NCBI GenBank assembly: GCA_947383835.1 | Contig: CANDEV010000009.1 | Span: 45,916 to 109,915 of the forward strand | DNA: 64,000 bases | Direction of reading: 5' to 3' | Source: an uncultured Clostridia bacterium | GTDB lineage: Bacteria > Bacillota > Clostridia > Oscillospirales > Ruminococcaceae | Shown here: piece by piece, positions 25,817-34,937 of the stretch | Numbering within the stretch: position 1 is the first letter of the stretch | Layout of the letters: each line of letters opens with the position of its first letter | Translations under genes and position numbers: made by a program | The notes under the pieces: model-generated | Seen by the model: the letters and a program-made list of their open reading frames with translations, nothing else | Database searches by the model: none | Told to the model about the DNA's origin: nothing

Positions 25817-25868
25817 AAAATTTGCGCAAATATTCAGAGGTATAAAAATGAAATTCCTGCCAATACTA

Positions 25869-25972
25869 ATACTAATTTACTCCTAAAAGCGTAGCTAAAA
25901 AAATCTTCGCAAAAATCATACGCGCAAATTTTTACTTGATTTTTTACACGCTTTTTAGTCGCAAATTAGTAT
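25869..25972. repeat. Palindromic repeat family B, copy 2
   Basis: The ends ATACTAATTTAC and GCAAATTAGTAT and the same internal order as copy 1 (about 90% alike by eye). ATACTAAT is doubled at the left end, which resembles a short target duplication. It lies 30 bases before the enolase ribosome site, so the enolase promoter must be inside or very near the repeat. Confidence 0.87.
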
Positions 25973-26005
25973 AAAAAAATAAAGTATTGAAAGGAATGGT
26001 ACATC

Positions 26006-27265
26006 ATGCAAAAGGCAGTTATAGAAAAAATTGTGGGACGTGAAATAATCGACTCCCGCGGCAATCCTACCGTGGAGGCGGAGGTGTGGCTGACGGACGG
26101 CACAGCAGGCAGGGGAGCTGCCCCCAGCGGCGCAAGCACGGGGATTTTCGAGGCTCTGGAGCTTCGTGACGGCGACGAAAAACGCTACTGCGGAAAGGGA
26201 GTTCAAAAAGCCGTCTCCAACATTAACAACACTTTAAATATCGCCCTAAAGGGTCTCGACCCCTCCGACACGGCGCGTGTGGACAGCGCGGTAATTTCCG
26301 CAGACGGAACGGAGGACAAGTCCAAGCTGGGCGCGAACGCCATGCTGGCGGTATCGCTGGCTGCGGCAAGGGCTGCGGCAAATCATTACGGAATGCCCCT
26401 TTACCGCTTTATCGGCGGCGTAAACGGCAGAAAGCTGCCCGTCCCCATGATGAATATCCTCAACGGCGGCGCACACGCGGCGAATAATCTGGACGTTCAG
26501 GAATTTATGATCATCCCAAGCGGCGCGCCCAATTTCAGGGAGGGTCTGCGGCAGTGCGCCGAGGTGTACCACAGCCTTGCCAAAATCTTAAAGGGCAGGG
26601 GTCTGAGCACAGGCGTTGGCGACGAGGGAGGCTTCGCCCCCGATCTTGCCGGGGAGGAACAGGCTATAGAGCTTATTCTGGAGGCAGTCGAAAAGGCAGG
26701 CTACCGTCCCCGAACCGATTTCACCATAGCTCTGGACGCGGCATCAAGCGAATGGAAGTCGGATAAAAAGGGATATTTCCTGCCGAAAAAGAAGCTTGCA
26801 AAAAGCACCGACGAGCTTATTGCGGACTGGGAAAATCTCTGCTCAAAATACCCCATAGTCTCCATTGAGGATCCCCTCGACGAGGAGGACTGGGAGGGCT
26901 GGAAAAAGCTCACGGACAAGCTTGGCGGCAAGGTGAAGCTTGTGGGGGACGACCTTTTTGTGACCAACCCAAAACGTCTTAAAAAGGGAATTGAAAACGG
27001 CTGTGCAAATTCTATCCTCATCAAGCTCAATCAGATAGGTACGCTTTCCGAGACCCTTTCAGCCATAAGCCTTGCAAAGGAGAACGGCTACGGCACTATA
27101 ATCTCCCACCGCAGCGGTGAGACCGAGGACGCATTCATAGCAGACCTTGCCGTGGCGGTCAACGCGGGACAGATAAAAACAGGCGCGCCCTGCCGAAGCG
27201 AGCGCACCGCGAAATATAACCGGCTTATCAGAATAGAAGAACAGCTTCACGGGATCTCATCATAA
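26006..27265 (+). CDS. eno: Enolase
   Basis: This glycolytic enzyme converts 2-phosphoglycerate to phosphoenolpyruvate. The 419 residues show the N-terminal SRGNPTVEAEVWLTDG, GAPSGASTG-type loop (RGAAPSGASTGIFEALELRD), GDEGGFAP near residue 208, metal ligands in IALDAASSEW, SIEDPLDEEDWEGW and LVGDDLFVTNPKRL, and HRSGETED near the end. The length is slightly below the usual ~430. A GGAATGG ribosome site precedes the ATG. A structured element with terminator shape follows. Confidence 0.98.
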   Translation: MQKAVIEKIVGREIIDSRGNPTVEAEVWLTDGTAGRGAAPSGASTGIFEALELRDGDEKRYCGKGVQKAVSNINNTLNIALKGLDPSDTARVDSAVISADGTEDKSKLGANAMLAVSLAAARAAANHYGMPLYRFIGGVNGRKLPVPMMNILNGGAHAANNLDVQEFMIIPSGAPNFREGLRQCAEVYHSLAKILKGRGLSTGVGDEGGFAPDLAGEEQAIELILEAVEKAGYRPRTDFTIALDAASSEWKSDKKGYFLPKKKLAKSTDELIADWENLCSKYPIVSIEDPLDEEDWEGWKKLTDKLGGKVKLVGDDLFVTNPKRLKKGIENGCANSILIKLNQIGTLSETLSAISLAKENGYGTIISHRSGETEDAFIADLAVAVNAGQIKTGAPCRSERTAKYNRLIRIEEQLHGISS

Positions 27266-27271
27266 AAACAA

Positions 27272-27351
27272 AATGCGGACGCATTAAAGGCACCAATGGG
27301 TACAATACCTTTGTACCGATTCCGACCTAACGCGTCCGCATTGATTTTTAT
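27272..27351 (+). terminator. Structured terminator after eno, related to the element beside gapA
   Basis: An outer stem AATGCGGACGC/GCGTCCGCATT followed by GATTTTTATT encloses TTAAAGGCACC, AATGGGTACAATACC, a GGTAC/GTACC hairpin and CCTAA. The same internal order recurs at 63402-63524. It is a likely enolase terminator, but the conserved interior is more than a terminator needs. Confidence 0.65.
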
Positions 27352-27374
27352 TCAGCACAGCAATTTTAGTATTC

Positions 27375-27507
27375 TATAGCAATCCATAAAAATAACCATA
27401 CTGTAGGGGCGGGGTCTCCCCGCCCGCGATACAAAAATACACTGAACCACGGGACGGGAAACCCGTCCCCTACGAATTTTGTCAAGATATTTTTATGTTC
27501 AGCTATA
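27375..27507. repeat. Palindromic repeat family C, copy 1
   Basis: A 133-bp element with ends TATAGCAATCC and AGCTATA. GTAGGGGCGGGGTCTCCCCG and GGGACGGGAAACCCGTCCCC form two inner hairpins. The copy at 52095-52227 is the same length and nearly identical in the opposite orientation. It separates eno from mnmG. Confidence 0.87.
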
Positions 27508-27539
27508 ATTCGGGAAAAAAGCGCGCCGATAAATAATTT

Positions 27540-29408
27540 TTACCGCTTCGACAGCCAAATAATAAGTACGCTTACATCCGCAGGGGAAACCCCCGATATC
27601 CGTCCTGCCTGACCGATATTTTCGGGCTGTACGCGGTTCAGCTTCTCCTGCGCCTCTAAGCTTAGTCCCGTTATAGTCTTGTAGTCAAAATCCGCCGGCA
27701 GCTTCTTTTCCTCCAGCTTGCGGACGTGTTCAACCTCCATAAGCTGCCGCGAAATATATCCCTCATACTCTATCTGCAAATTGACCTGCTCCAAAACCTC
27801 ATAAGGCAGATTAGGACGCGCAGGGTCGAACTGCGCCAGAGCTTCATAGGAAATTTGCGGACGGCGTATCAGATCGGACATTCTCACACCTGTGGAAATT
27901 GCCGCCGTACCCCTTTCCTCAAGCAGCCTGTTCAGCTCCTCCGAGGGCGGGACCGTTACGCTGCGGACCCGCTTTATTTCCGCCTTTATCTGCCGCTGTT
28001 TTTCAAGGAATTTTTCGTACCGTTCCTTCGAAATAAGTCCTATCTCATATCCCAGTGGGGTAAGCCGTTCGTCCGCATTGTCCTGCCGTAAAATAAGCCT
28101 GTACTCGCTTCGGGAGGTCATCATGCGGTACGGGTCGGAGCAGCCCTTTATTACAAGATCGTCGATAAGAGTGCCGATATATGACGAGGAACGGGGCAGC
28201 GTTACCCCCTCAATGCCCTTGCAGTACCGAGCCGCGTTTATCCCCGCAATAAGACCCTGAGCGGCGGCTTCCTCGTAACCCGACGTACCGTTGAACTGTC
28301 CCGCGCCGTAAAGTCCGCGGATATTTTTGAATTCCAGCGTGTGCCGCAGGTCTTGGGGATCGCAGCAGTCGTACTCAATAGCGTAGGCGTTCCGCATTAT
28401 CTCGACCCGCTCCAAGCCCTTTATTGTGTGCAGGAACGCTATCTGGACGTCCTCGGGCAGGGAAGAGGACATACCCTGTAAATAGTACTCCTCGGTGTCG
28501 AGACCCATAGGCTCGATAAAAAGCTGGTGTCGGGGACGTTCGCTGAACCGCACCACTTTATCCTCTATAGAGGGGCAGTAGCGGGGTCCAACGCCCTCTA
28601 TCTTGCCCGAATACATTGGGGAGCGGTGGATATTGCCGCGAATGACCTTGTGGGTCTCCTCGTTTGTGTAGCCGATGTAGCAGGGGACTATATTTTTCAG
28701 CCCCTCGCGGCTCGTCTCAAATGAAAAGGGCTGAATGTCGCCGTCCCCCTCCTGCTTTTCAAGCTTGTCAAAGTCAATGCTGCGGCGGTGGACTCGGCTT
28801 GGCGTGCCCGTCTTAAATCGGCGCAGCTCAATGCCGAGACCGCGGAGGCTGTCCGAAAGCCCCCTTGCGGGCAGCGCGCTGTCGGGACCGCTTTCAAATG
28901 AGGTGTCCCCCACATAAATAACGCCCTTGAGATATGTGCCTGTGGCGATTATTGCGGTTTTAACGCGGTACTCTCCGCCGAAATTCGTCACAATGGCTGA
29001 CACCGCGCCGTTTTCTGTGTGTACCTCCGTGACCTCGGCTTGCTTAACGTCAAGGTTTTCCTGCATTTCGCATATTTTTTTCATATGGTTGTGGTACTTC
29101 ACTCTGTCCGCCTGAACACGCAGGCTATGGACGGCGGGACCTTTCCCCCTGTTCAGCATACGGCTCTGTATAAAGCAGCAGTCCGCAGCCTTTCCCATTT
29201 CGCCGCCGAGAGCGTCTATCTCGCGAACAAGGTGTCCCTTAGCCGTGCCGCCTATAGAGGGGTTGCAGGGCATATTTGCGATATTGTCAAGGGAAATCGT
29301 GAACAGGACGGTTTTCGCCCCCAAACGCGCCGCGGCAAGGGCTGCTTCAACGCCTGCGTGTCCCGCGCCTATTACGGCGACGTCGTAATTATCTATAAAA
29401 TGGCTCAT
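27540..29408 (-). CDS. mnmG: tRNA uridine-5-carboxymethylaminomethyl modification enzyme MnmG
   Basis: MnmG (GidA) works with MnmE to modify U34 of certain tRNAs, using FAD. The 622 residues show the FAD site DVAVIGAGHAGVEAALAAAR, LFTISLDNIANMPCNPSIGG, AIIATGTYLKG, GLYGAGQFNGTSGYEEAAAQ and the helical C-terminal domain. Length is normal. It has an AAAGGATAT ribosome site. A GNAT gene separates it from mnmE, where many relatives have them adjacent. Confidence 0.97.
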   Translation of the reverse strand: MSHFIDNYDVAVIGAGHAGVEAALAAARLGAKTVLFTISLDNIANMPCNPSIGGTAKGHLVREIDALGGEMGKAADCCFIQSRMLNRGKGPAVHSLRVQADRVKYHNHMKKICEMQENLDVKQAEVTEVHTENGAVSAIVTNFGGEYRVKTAIIATGTYLKGVIYVGDTSFESGPDSALPARGLSDSLRGLGIELRRFKTGTPSRVHRRSIDFDKLEKQEGDGDIQPFSFETSREGLKNIVPCYIGYTNEETHKVIRGNIHRSPMYSGKIEGVGPRYCPSIEDKVVRFSERPRHQLFIEPMGLDTEEYYLQGMSSSLPEDVQIAFLHTIKGLERVEIMRNAYAIEYDCCDPQDLRHTLEFKNIRGLYGAGQFNGTSGYEEAAAQGLIAGINAARYCKGIEGVTLPRSSSYIGTLIDDLVIKGCSDPYRMMTSRSEYRLILRQDNADERLTPLGYEIGLISKERYEKFLEKQRQIKAEIKRVRSVTVPPSEELNRLLEERGTAAISTGVRMSDLIRRPQISYEALAQFDPARPNLPYEVLEQVNLQIEYEGYISRQLMEVEHVRKLEEKKLPADFDYKTITGLSLEAQEKLNRVQPENIGQAGRISGVSPADVSVLIIWLSKR

Positions 29409-29442
29409 TTTAACATATCCTTTTTATCGGGGCAGCCCCGTT

Positions 29443-29985
29443 CTAATCTTTGTTTTTCATTGAGACAAGCCTGCTTGCCGCTCCGAAATATTTTTTCATC
29501 ATTGTTTCGTAATCATTGGGGGAAACCTCTCCCGTACCCATTACGTCATAGGTAACGGTTGCCTCCCTTATGGTCACGGGCAGGGGCTTCAAGCCGTTTT
29601 TAAGGTAGAAATTTCTTCGCCTTTTTCTCTCCGCATAATTGTCGGCGCTTTCGTCAAGCTGCTCCAAGGCGAGGAAAAGCCGCTGCCCCTCATACTGCAT
29701 AATTATGCTCTGCAATGCTTTGCTGCCGAGACCCTTTCCGCGGGAGCTTTCCGAAAGTGCAAGATAAAACAGGTAGGACGCATCCATTTCGCTGATGACG
29801 TAGGCAAGTCCCACCCATTTTTCGTCAGCGTACAGTCCCCAAAAGTCCACGTTTTCACCGTTTGCTTTAAGTGTCATGAGCCACATGGGAGCGCGCTCGT
29901 CGGCGGGGAAAGCCGTTCTGTACAGGGTACGGATCTTTTTGTAGTCCCTGCTGAACGCGTTTATTCTTTTCAGCGATATTTTCAT
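29443..29985 (-). CDS. GNAT family N-acetyltransferase
   Basis: A 180-residue acetyltransferase-fold protein. The acetyl-CoA site is read from LALSESSRGKGLGSKALQSI near residue 80; upstream are GLYADEKWVGLAYVISEMDA and downstream LFLALEQLDESADNYAERKR, RRNFYLKNGL. The substrate is unknown. It sits 34 bases upstream of mnmG on the same strand, inside the mnmE-mnmG pair. Confidence 0.88.
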   Translation of the reverse strand: MKISLKRINAFSRDYKKIRTLYRTAFPADERAPMWLMTLKANGENVDFWGLYADEKWVGLAYVISEMDASYLFYLALSESSRGKGLGSKALQSIIMQYEGQRLFLALEQLDESADNYAERKRRRNFYLKNGLKPLPVTIREATVTYDVMGTGEVSPNDYETMMKKYFGAASRLVSMKNKD

Positions 29986-30020
29986 TTTTATTCTCCGTTC
30001 TAAAAAAATTATCGTAATTG

Positions 30021-30108
30021 ACCCGCCCCCTTTGAGGGGGCATTTATTATATAAAATTTTATGGTATTACAGGGTGGGGGTGACTCTGCCCGCGGGGGCT
30101 TCCCCGCT
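30021..30108. repeat. Repeat family E, inverted copy upstream of the GNAT gene
   Basis: ACCCGCCCCCTTTGAGGGGG, an AT-rich centre, then GACTCTGCCCGCGGGGGCTT and CCCCGC. This is the reverse complement of the order at 17366 and 22593. A second partial unit (GGGGGTGACTCTGCACACGG) follows to about 30130, as if the end were duplicated. Confidence 0.8.
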
Positions 30109-30139
30109 GGGGGTGACTCTGCACACGGGATCTCCCACG

Positions 30140-31489
30140 CTACTTACCTACGCAAAAGTGGGAGAAAACTTCGTCCACCACGGCTTCGGAGGCTCTCTCT
30201 CCCGTAAGCTCCAAAAGCGCGTTTTCTCCGTCGTCTATAAGGATAGTTACCGCGTCCAAGGTCGCGCCCCCCCGCAGGGCGGAAAGGGCTTCCGCAAAGG
30301 AATTTTTCGCACGTTCAGCGCATTGCTTCTGCCGCTCGTTGGCAAGAACTCCCGCTTCGGGGGAAAAGTCCTCCGTTTTCAAAAGCTTGCTCAACGTTTC
30401 CGAAAGCTCGGAAAGTCCCCCGCTTTTTGCGGAGATCGAAACGCTTGCCCCAAAGCATGAGGAAATTTTCTCAAAATCAAAACGCTGCTCCAAGTCTGAC
30501 TTGTTTAGAATAGCCAAGGACGGTTTGCCCTTGCAGGCTTCTGCCAAGTCCAAATCTTCGGCGGAAATTTCCTCTCCGGTGTCGAATACCGCCAGCACAA
30601 GCTGCGCCGTTTCAAGCTTTTTCTTTGCAAGGCAAACGCCGCGGTTTTCAACAACGTCCTCCGTGTCGCGAATACCTGCCGTGTCTGAAAGCCGCAGGAC
30701 AACGTCCCCAAGCCGCACCGATTCCTCCACAATGTCGCGGGTCGTGCCCGCGATCTCTGTGACAATGCTCCTCTCGCAGCCGCTCAGCAGGTTCATAAGC
30801 GTACTCTTTCCCACGTTGGGTCTGCCGACGATAGCCGTATCAATGCCCTCCCGAATTATCCTGCCGTTGTCATAGCCCTTAAGCATTTCCGAAAGTTCGG
30901 CGGCGGCGGCGGCAAGGGTACTGTCAATTTCGGCTTCATCAACGGCGGGAATGTCGTCCTCGGGATAGTCAACCCAAGCCGCCAAAGAGCCCAAAAGGGT
31001 CACTATGCCGCCCGAGACCTTTTTTATCCTGCGGAAAAGCGCGCCGTCTCTCAACGCCGCCGCGCTGCGGAGCTGTGCCTTTCCCCCTGCGGAGATAGTG
31101 TCCATGACAGCCTCCGCCTGAGTAAGGTTCATTTTTCCGTTCAAAAAAGCTCGCTTTGTGAATTCCCCCGGTTCTGCTGGGACTGCTCCGTTTTCAAATA
31201 CAAGCCGCAAAACTTGCTCCGTAACAAAAATTCCGCCGTGGCAGGATATCTCCGCCACGTCCTCCCCCGTATAGGACTTAGGCGCGCGGAAAACCGTCAG
31301 GACTCCGTCGTCAATATCCGCTATCCTGCCGTACGCGCAGGTGTACCCCTCCATTTCGGAGGGCTTTATTTTCGCGGAAAGGGGAGTAAAAACCTTATCC
31401 GCAGCGTTGAGTGCGCCCTCACCCGAAATGCGTATCACCGATATTCCCCCCAGCGCTCTGGGAGTTGAAATTGCTGCTATTGTTGACAT
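30140..31489 (-). CDS. mnmE: tRNA modification GTPase MnmE
   Basis: MnmE (TrmE) is the GTPase partner of MnmG. The 449 residues start at ATG 31489, behind AAGGTGAT, giving MSTIAAISTPRALGGISVIR; the longer frame lacks a ribosome site. It has the formyl-folate-binding N-terminus, a helical domain, a G domain (GRPNVGKSTLMN, DTAGIRDT, NKSD) and the conserved C-terminal FCVGK. All expected parts are present. Confidence 0.97.
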   Translation of the reverse strand: MSTIAAISTPRALGGISVIRISGEGALNAADKVFTPLSAKIKPSEMEGYTCAYGRIADIDDGVLTVFRAPKSYTGEDVAEISCHGGIFVTEQVLRLVFENGAVPAEPGEFTKRAFLNGKMNLTQAEAVMDTISAGGKAQLRSAAALRDGALFRRIKKVSGGIVTLLGSLAAWVDYPEDDIPAVDEAEIDSTLAAAAAELSEMLKGYDNGRIIREGIDTAIVGRPNVGKSTLMNLLSGCERSIVTEIAGTTRDIVEESVRLGDVVLRLSDTAGIRDTEDVVENRGVCLAKKKLETAQLVLAVFDTGEEISAEDLDLAEACKGKPSLAILNKSDLEQRFDFEKISSCFGASVSISAKSGGLSELSETLSKLLKTEDFSPEAGVLANERQKQCAERAKNSFAEALSALRGGATLDAVTILIDDGENALLELTGERASEAVVDEVFSHFCVGK

Positions 31490-31525
31490 AATATCACCTT
31501 TATAAATGTACACAAATTATAATAG

Positions 31526-31548
31526 CGCCCCCTCAAAATGAGGGGGCG
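31526..31548. repeat. Short GC-rich hairpin between jag and mnmE
   Basis: CGCCCCCTCA and TGAGGGGGCG pair around AAA. There is no T-run on the minus strand, so it is more like a REP element or half of a family E repeat than a terminator. Confidence 0.55.
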
Positions 31549-31555
31549 TTTGCTT

Positions 31556-31658
31556 ATACTAATTTGCGACTAAAAAGCGTGTAAAAAATCAAGCAAAAAT
31601 TTGCATATATGATTTTTGTGCTGATTTTTTACATACGCTTTTAGGAGTAAATTAGTAT
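31556..31658. repeat. Palindromic repeat family B, copy 3, touching the jag stop codon
   Basis: The ends are ATACTAATTTGC and AAATTAGTAT; the internal order is as in copies 1 and 2. Its last base is the last base of the jag stop codon, so the element ends exactly where the gene does. Confidence 0.88.
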
Positions 31659-32500
31659 TATATGTCGATTTTGCCGTACAGATCGCCCTCGATAAGGTTA
31701 TCCTCGGGCTTGGGACGTTTATAATCCTTTTCAAACGAGGTCTTCATCATATCCATTGAACGGGGGGTATACTCGTTTGGATTTTTATCCCTTCTGGGAC
31801 GTCTTTCATAATCCTTTTTATATCCGCCCTCACGGTTGTCACGGTTGTTGTAATCCCTCTTATCACGTCTCTGACGGGGATTTGTTGAAGCTATTACAAC
31901 CTTGCGGAAAGGCTCGTCCCCCACGCTGCGGGAGGTAACGCCCTCTATATTTGCCACCGCCGAGTGGATAATTCTTCTTTCATACGGGTTCATAGGCTCA
32001 AGAGTGGAAGTCCTGCCTGTTCTGATAACGGTTTTGGCGATCTTCTCCGCAAGCTCTTCAAGTATAGCCTTTCTCTTATCGCGGTAGCCGCAGCAGTCCA
32101 CGGTAATTCTCACATAATCCTTGTCCCCGCGGTTTGCCGCCATAGAAACAAGATACTGTATAGCGTCAAGGGTCTCGCCGCGCCTGCCGATAACTGCGCC
32201 TGTGGTGTCGCCCAGAATATCGATAAGGATACCGTCAGCATTTTCGGTCACTTCCACCTCGCTGCCGATGTCCATATTTTTAAGGATACCCTTGATATAA
32301 TCCGCCGCAATGTCAGCCTTGGTCTGCTCATAAACAGCTTCTACCCTTGCTTCGCCCTTGACCTTTCCGAAAAGACCCTTTTTCGGCTCTTCGATAACCG
32401 TGAACGAGATATTGCTTTCATCTGTGCCGAATTCCTTTGCCGCCATAGCCTTAGCTTCCTCTATGGACTTTGCCGTAAAAACCTGTTTCTTTTCTGACAT
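31658..32500 (-). CDS. jag: Jag/KhpB RNA-binding protein (Jag-N, KH, R3H)
   Basis: A 280-residue cytosolic RNA-binding protein linked to cell elongation and usually coded next to yidC. It has a Jag-N domain (TAKSIEEAKAMAAKEFGTDE, KKGLFGKVKGEARVEAVY), a KH domain (GAVIGRRGETLDAIQYLVSM), an R3H domain (PMNPYERRIIHSAVANIEGV) and a basic Arg/Lys/Asn-rich tail to residue ~265. The tail is longer than usual. It is in the rpmH-rnpA-yidD-yidC-jag order. Confidence 0.95.
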   Translation of the reverse strand: MSEKKQVFTAKSIEEAKAMAAKEFGTDESNISFTVIEEPKKGLFGKVKGEARVEAVYEQTKADIAADYIKGILKNMDIGSEVEVTENADGILIDILGDTTGAVIGRRGETLDAIQYLVSMAANRGDKDYVRITVDCCGYRDKRKAILEELAEKIAKTVIRTGRTSTLEPMNPYERRIIHSAVANIEGVTSRSVGDEPFRKVVIASTNPRQRRDKRDYNNRDNREGGYKKDYERRPRRDKNPNEYTPRSMDMMKTSFEKDYKRPKPEDNLIEGDLYGKIDI

Positions 32501-32617
32501 ATTTCTTACCTGCTTCCCTATTAGAATTTATTTTTCAGCAATTTTCCGCACTGCTTTGCTTGTTAAAAACTGCTGTTTTTGATATTTTCCCGTCCCGTTT
32601 TTGGGGGACTTTACGGC

Positions 32618-33796
32618 TTACTCCCCGTCGTCGTCGATAAATTCCTCACCGTACTTTTCCGCTTGTCTGCGCCTTGCTTCGCGGATTATCATTCTTTCGT
32701 ACTCTTTCTGCTTAGCCTTTGATATCTTTACCTCCGGCTTGTCCTCTTCCTCGTCCGCCGCGGAGGACACCGCTATCCCTCCCGAGCGCGCGGGGACTTG
32801 CTTTCCGCCGTTTTGCTGCGCCATCTGCTCCTCCATGAGCTGCTGATAGCGTTCCATCATATTGGGACGGGCTTTCTTTTTACGCTTAGCCTTGTCCTTT
32901 TCCACAAGGGACGCCACATATTCGGGAGTGTACACATTATAAAGTATCATTGACTGTACGCAGCTGAAAAGGGAGGACATTGTCCAGTAAAAGCCGATAC
33001 CTGCGGGATATCTGAAAGCGATCCAAACCGAGAACAGCGGCATGACATAGAGCATAACGTTCATACCCGCCATACTGGGAGCGTCGGGGTTCATTTTTTT
33101 GTTTCGTATCTGGCTGTAGATCGTCATGAAAAGCTGGAGCACACCCGACATAATGGGTATTATCAGCAGTATGACCGCCGCCGCGTTCCAAACCTCGGGG
33201 TGCAGGGAGGGCATATCGCCTAAGTCAACAACGCCGAAAAGCTTGTTGTTGAACTCGCTGACCTTTTCCACAAAGTCGGGAAACTGCTCGTTCATCGAAG
33301 CAAAAGCCGCAGGGTCTTTCTGAAGCTCTTTTATAATATATATTTCGGGACGGTACTCAAAATATGTGGGTACTGTGCCGCCGTCCCTTGTGAATATCTC
33401 TCTTGCGATATTTGTCGCCGCGTCGATAGCCGGCTTTCCCGCCCTCAGGATATGATATATGGGACGGTACACAACATCGAAAATACCGTACAAAAGCGGG
33501 AACTGTATAAGCAGCGGCAAACAGCTCGCCATGGGGTTTATGCCCTCCTCGGCGTAAAGCTTCATCTGTTCCTCCTGAAGCTTCTGCTGATTGTTTGCGT
33601 ATTGTTTTTTCAGCTTTTCCAGCTTAGGCTGAAAGGCGGTCATTGCCGCCGTGGATTTCTGCTGCTTTACCGAAAGAGGGAAAAGCAGCACCTTTGTGAT
33701 AAGCGTAAAAAACACTATTGACCATGCGTAATTATGTGTGATCTGATATAAAAGCCACATTATCCAGCCAAGCGGATAACCGATAAGTTCTCTCAT
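32618..33796 (-). CDS. yidC: Membrane protein insertase YidC
   Basis: YidC inserts and folds inner-membrane proteins, alone or with Sec. The 392 residues have about five membrane helices, the conserved WSIVFFTLITKVLLFPLSVK with a basic residue in the groove, QEEQMKLYAEEGINPMASCL and a cytosolic tail rich in Lys and Glu. There is no lipobox signal, so this is not a SpoIIIJ-type lipoprotein form. Its long loop (residues 125-200) is larger than in Bacillus. It has a GGAGGAAA ribosome site. Confidence 0.94.
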   Translation of the reverse strand: MRELIGYPLGWIMWLLYQITHNYAWSIVFFTLITKVLLFPLSVKQQKSTAAMTAFQPKLEKLKKQYANNQQKLQEEQMKLYAEEGINPMASCLPLLIQFPLLYGIFDVVYRPIYHILRAGKPAIDAATNIAREIFTRDGGTVPTYFEYRPEIYIIKELQKDPAAFASMNEQFPDFVEKVSEFNNKLFGVVDLGDMPSLHPEVWNAAAVILLIIPIMSGVLQLFMTIYSQIRNKKMNPDAPSMAGMNVMLYVMPLFSVWIAFRYPAGIGFYWTMSSLFSCVQSMILYNVYTPEYVASLVEKDKAKRKKKARPNMMERYQQLMEEQMAQQNGGKQVPARSGGIAVSSAADEEEDKPEVKISKAKQKEYERMIIREARRRQAEKYGEEFIDDDGE

Positions 33797-33832
33797 TTAA
33801 AAATTTTCCTCCGATTAAACAAAGTTGCAGAA

Positions 33833-34159
33833 TTAATTTTCCTGCCGCATTACGGAATTATCCGTATACCTGTCCGACTGCATATCTGCGGACGGCGGCG
33901 TGTTTCTCCCCTTGCCGTATCTTTTTTCAAGGGTATAAAATCCGAATTTTTCGGGTACAGGGTCTACTCCCCCCAAGCTCCACGGGTTGCAGCGCAGCAC
34001 TCTCCATACTGCCAAGGCAAGACCCTTTACAGCGCCGTGCTTTTCTATAGCCTCCACGGCGTATGACGAACAGGTAGGGTAATATTTACAGCAAGGCGGT
34101 TTCAGGGGAGACACGGCCTTGCGGTAAAATTTTACTAAAAGTAATAATATCTTTTTCAT
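33833..34159 (-). CDS. yidD: Membrane protein insertion efficiency factor YidD
   Basis: A 108-residue protein: LVKFYRKAVSPLKPPCCKYY, PTCSSYAVEAIEKHGAVKGL and RCNPWSLGGVDPVP are the family core. The last ~30 residues are an extra charged tail. It overlaps rnpA by four bases (ATGA), so the two are translationally coupled. YidD assists insertion of membrane proteins with YidC. Confidence 0.95.
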   Translation of the reverse strand: MKKILLLLVKFYRKAVSPLKPPCCKYYPTCSSYAVEAIEKHGAVKGLALAVWRVLRCNPWSLGGVDPVPEKFGFYTLEKRYGKGRNTPPSADMQSDRYTDNSVMRQEN

Positions 34160-34509
34160 TTACTGTTTGGAGTGTTGAGCTTTTTTACGGCAGGAATGAC
34201 CTTGCAGCGAAAGAAAGCCTCGATATGGGTGGATTTAGCGTTCCCGCAGCCGGGACGCGCGGTTATGATATAGTCGTATCCCTTGGGGAATTCTTCCTCG
34301 CAGTTTTTGAAAGCAGCGCGTATTATCCTGCGGCAGCGGCTCCGCACAACGGCGTTGCCGACCTTTTTGCCTGTGGTAATGCCCAGTCCGATATTACCCA
34401 AACGGTTCTTTTTGTAATAAACGGCAACATTTTTACCTACAGTATATTTTCCGCGCTTATACAGGCTGACAAAGGTTTTATTCTCATTGATTTTAACAGT
34501 ATATTTCAT
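34156..34509 (-). CDS. rnpA: Ribonuclease P protein component
   Basis: A 117-residue basic protein subunit of RNase P. The signature KKVGNAVVRSRCRRIIRAAF is complete and VYYKKNRLGNIGLGITTGKK precedes it. It follows rpmH, with a terminator-like hairpin in between, and overlaps yidD. The RNase P RNA gene is not in the window. Confidence 0.95.
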   Translation of the reverse strand: MKYTVKINENKTFVSLYKRGKYTVGKNVAVYYKKNRLGNIGLGITTGKKVGNAVVRSRCRRIIRAAFKNCEEEFPKGYDYIITARPGCGNAKSTHIEAFFRCKVIPAVKKLNTPNSK

Positions 34510-34532
34510 GCAGATTTAATTCCTTAAATAAA

Positions 34533-34567
34533 AAGACCACAAAAAGGCAAGCCCCCTATGTGGTCTT
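34533..34567 (-). terminator. Attenuator-like terminator between rpmH and rnpA
   Basis: On the minus strand AAGACCACA and TGTGGTCTT pair across a 17-base loop and are followed by TTTATTT. It would reduce read-through from the highly expressed rpmH into rnpA. A second imperfect stem (CAGGAGGCAAGAG/CTCTTGCTTCCTG) lies just upstream. Confidence 0.7.
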
Positions 34568-34637
34568 CAGGATGCAAGATATTCAAAGGCAGGAAGCAAG
34601 AGAAAAAGCCTTGACTCTTGCCTCCTGCGCTTTGTTT

Positions 34638-34772
34638 TTAGTAGGAGAGCCTTGCTCTGCCCTTTGCACGTCTTCTTGCAAGAACCTTGCGACCGTTTCT
34701 TGTTGACATTCTCTTCATAAAGCCGTGTTCTTTTTTTCTGTGAAGCTTTTTGGGCTGATATGTTCTTTTCAT
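34638..34772 (-). CDS. rpmH: 50S ribosomal protein L34
   Basis: A 44-residue protein: MKRTYQPKKLHRKKEHGFMK followed by RMSTRNGRKVLARRRAKGRA and RLSY. This is a full L34. The ATG follows GGAGGAGAAAAA. It opens the minus-strand rpmH-rnpA-yidD-yidC-jag cluster. The usual neighbour dnaA is not on the other side. Confidence 0.97.
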   Translation of the reverse strand: MKRTYQPKKLHRKKEHGFMKRMSTRNGRKVLARRRAKGRARLSY

Positions 34773-34828
34773 TTTTTCTCCTCCTTTTGTTCGTATCTGG
34801 GTTTAGGCATAAAACGCCTATCGCATTA

Positions 34829-34858
34829 ATTATACTATATTGCGGCACCTCTTGTCAA
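34829..34858 (-). promoter_or_regulatory. Promoter of the rpmH operon
   Basis: On the minus strand TTGACA and TATAAT are separated by 18 bases, about 57 bases before rpmH. Confidence 0.75.
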
Positions 34859-34937
34859 GACATTTTGGGAAATTTTTAAAAATTATTTACGGCGGTGCTT
34901 ACAGTGCGTTTGTTTGACAAAATTCTCTCTAAGACAA

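Noticed and set aside
34567..34848. Minus-strand frame of 93 codons over rpmH
   Set aside because: It is the other reading frame of rpmH; the L34 frame (34638-34772) is exact.
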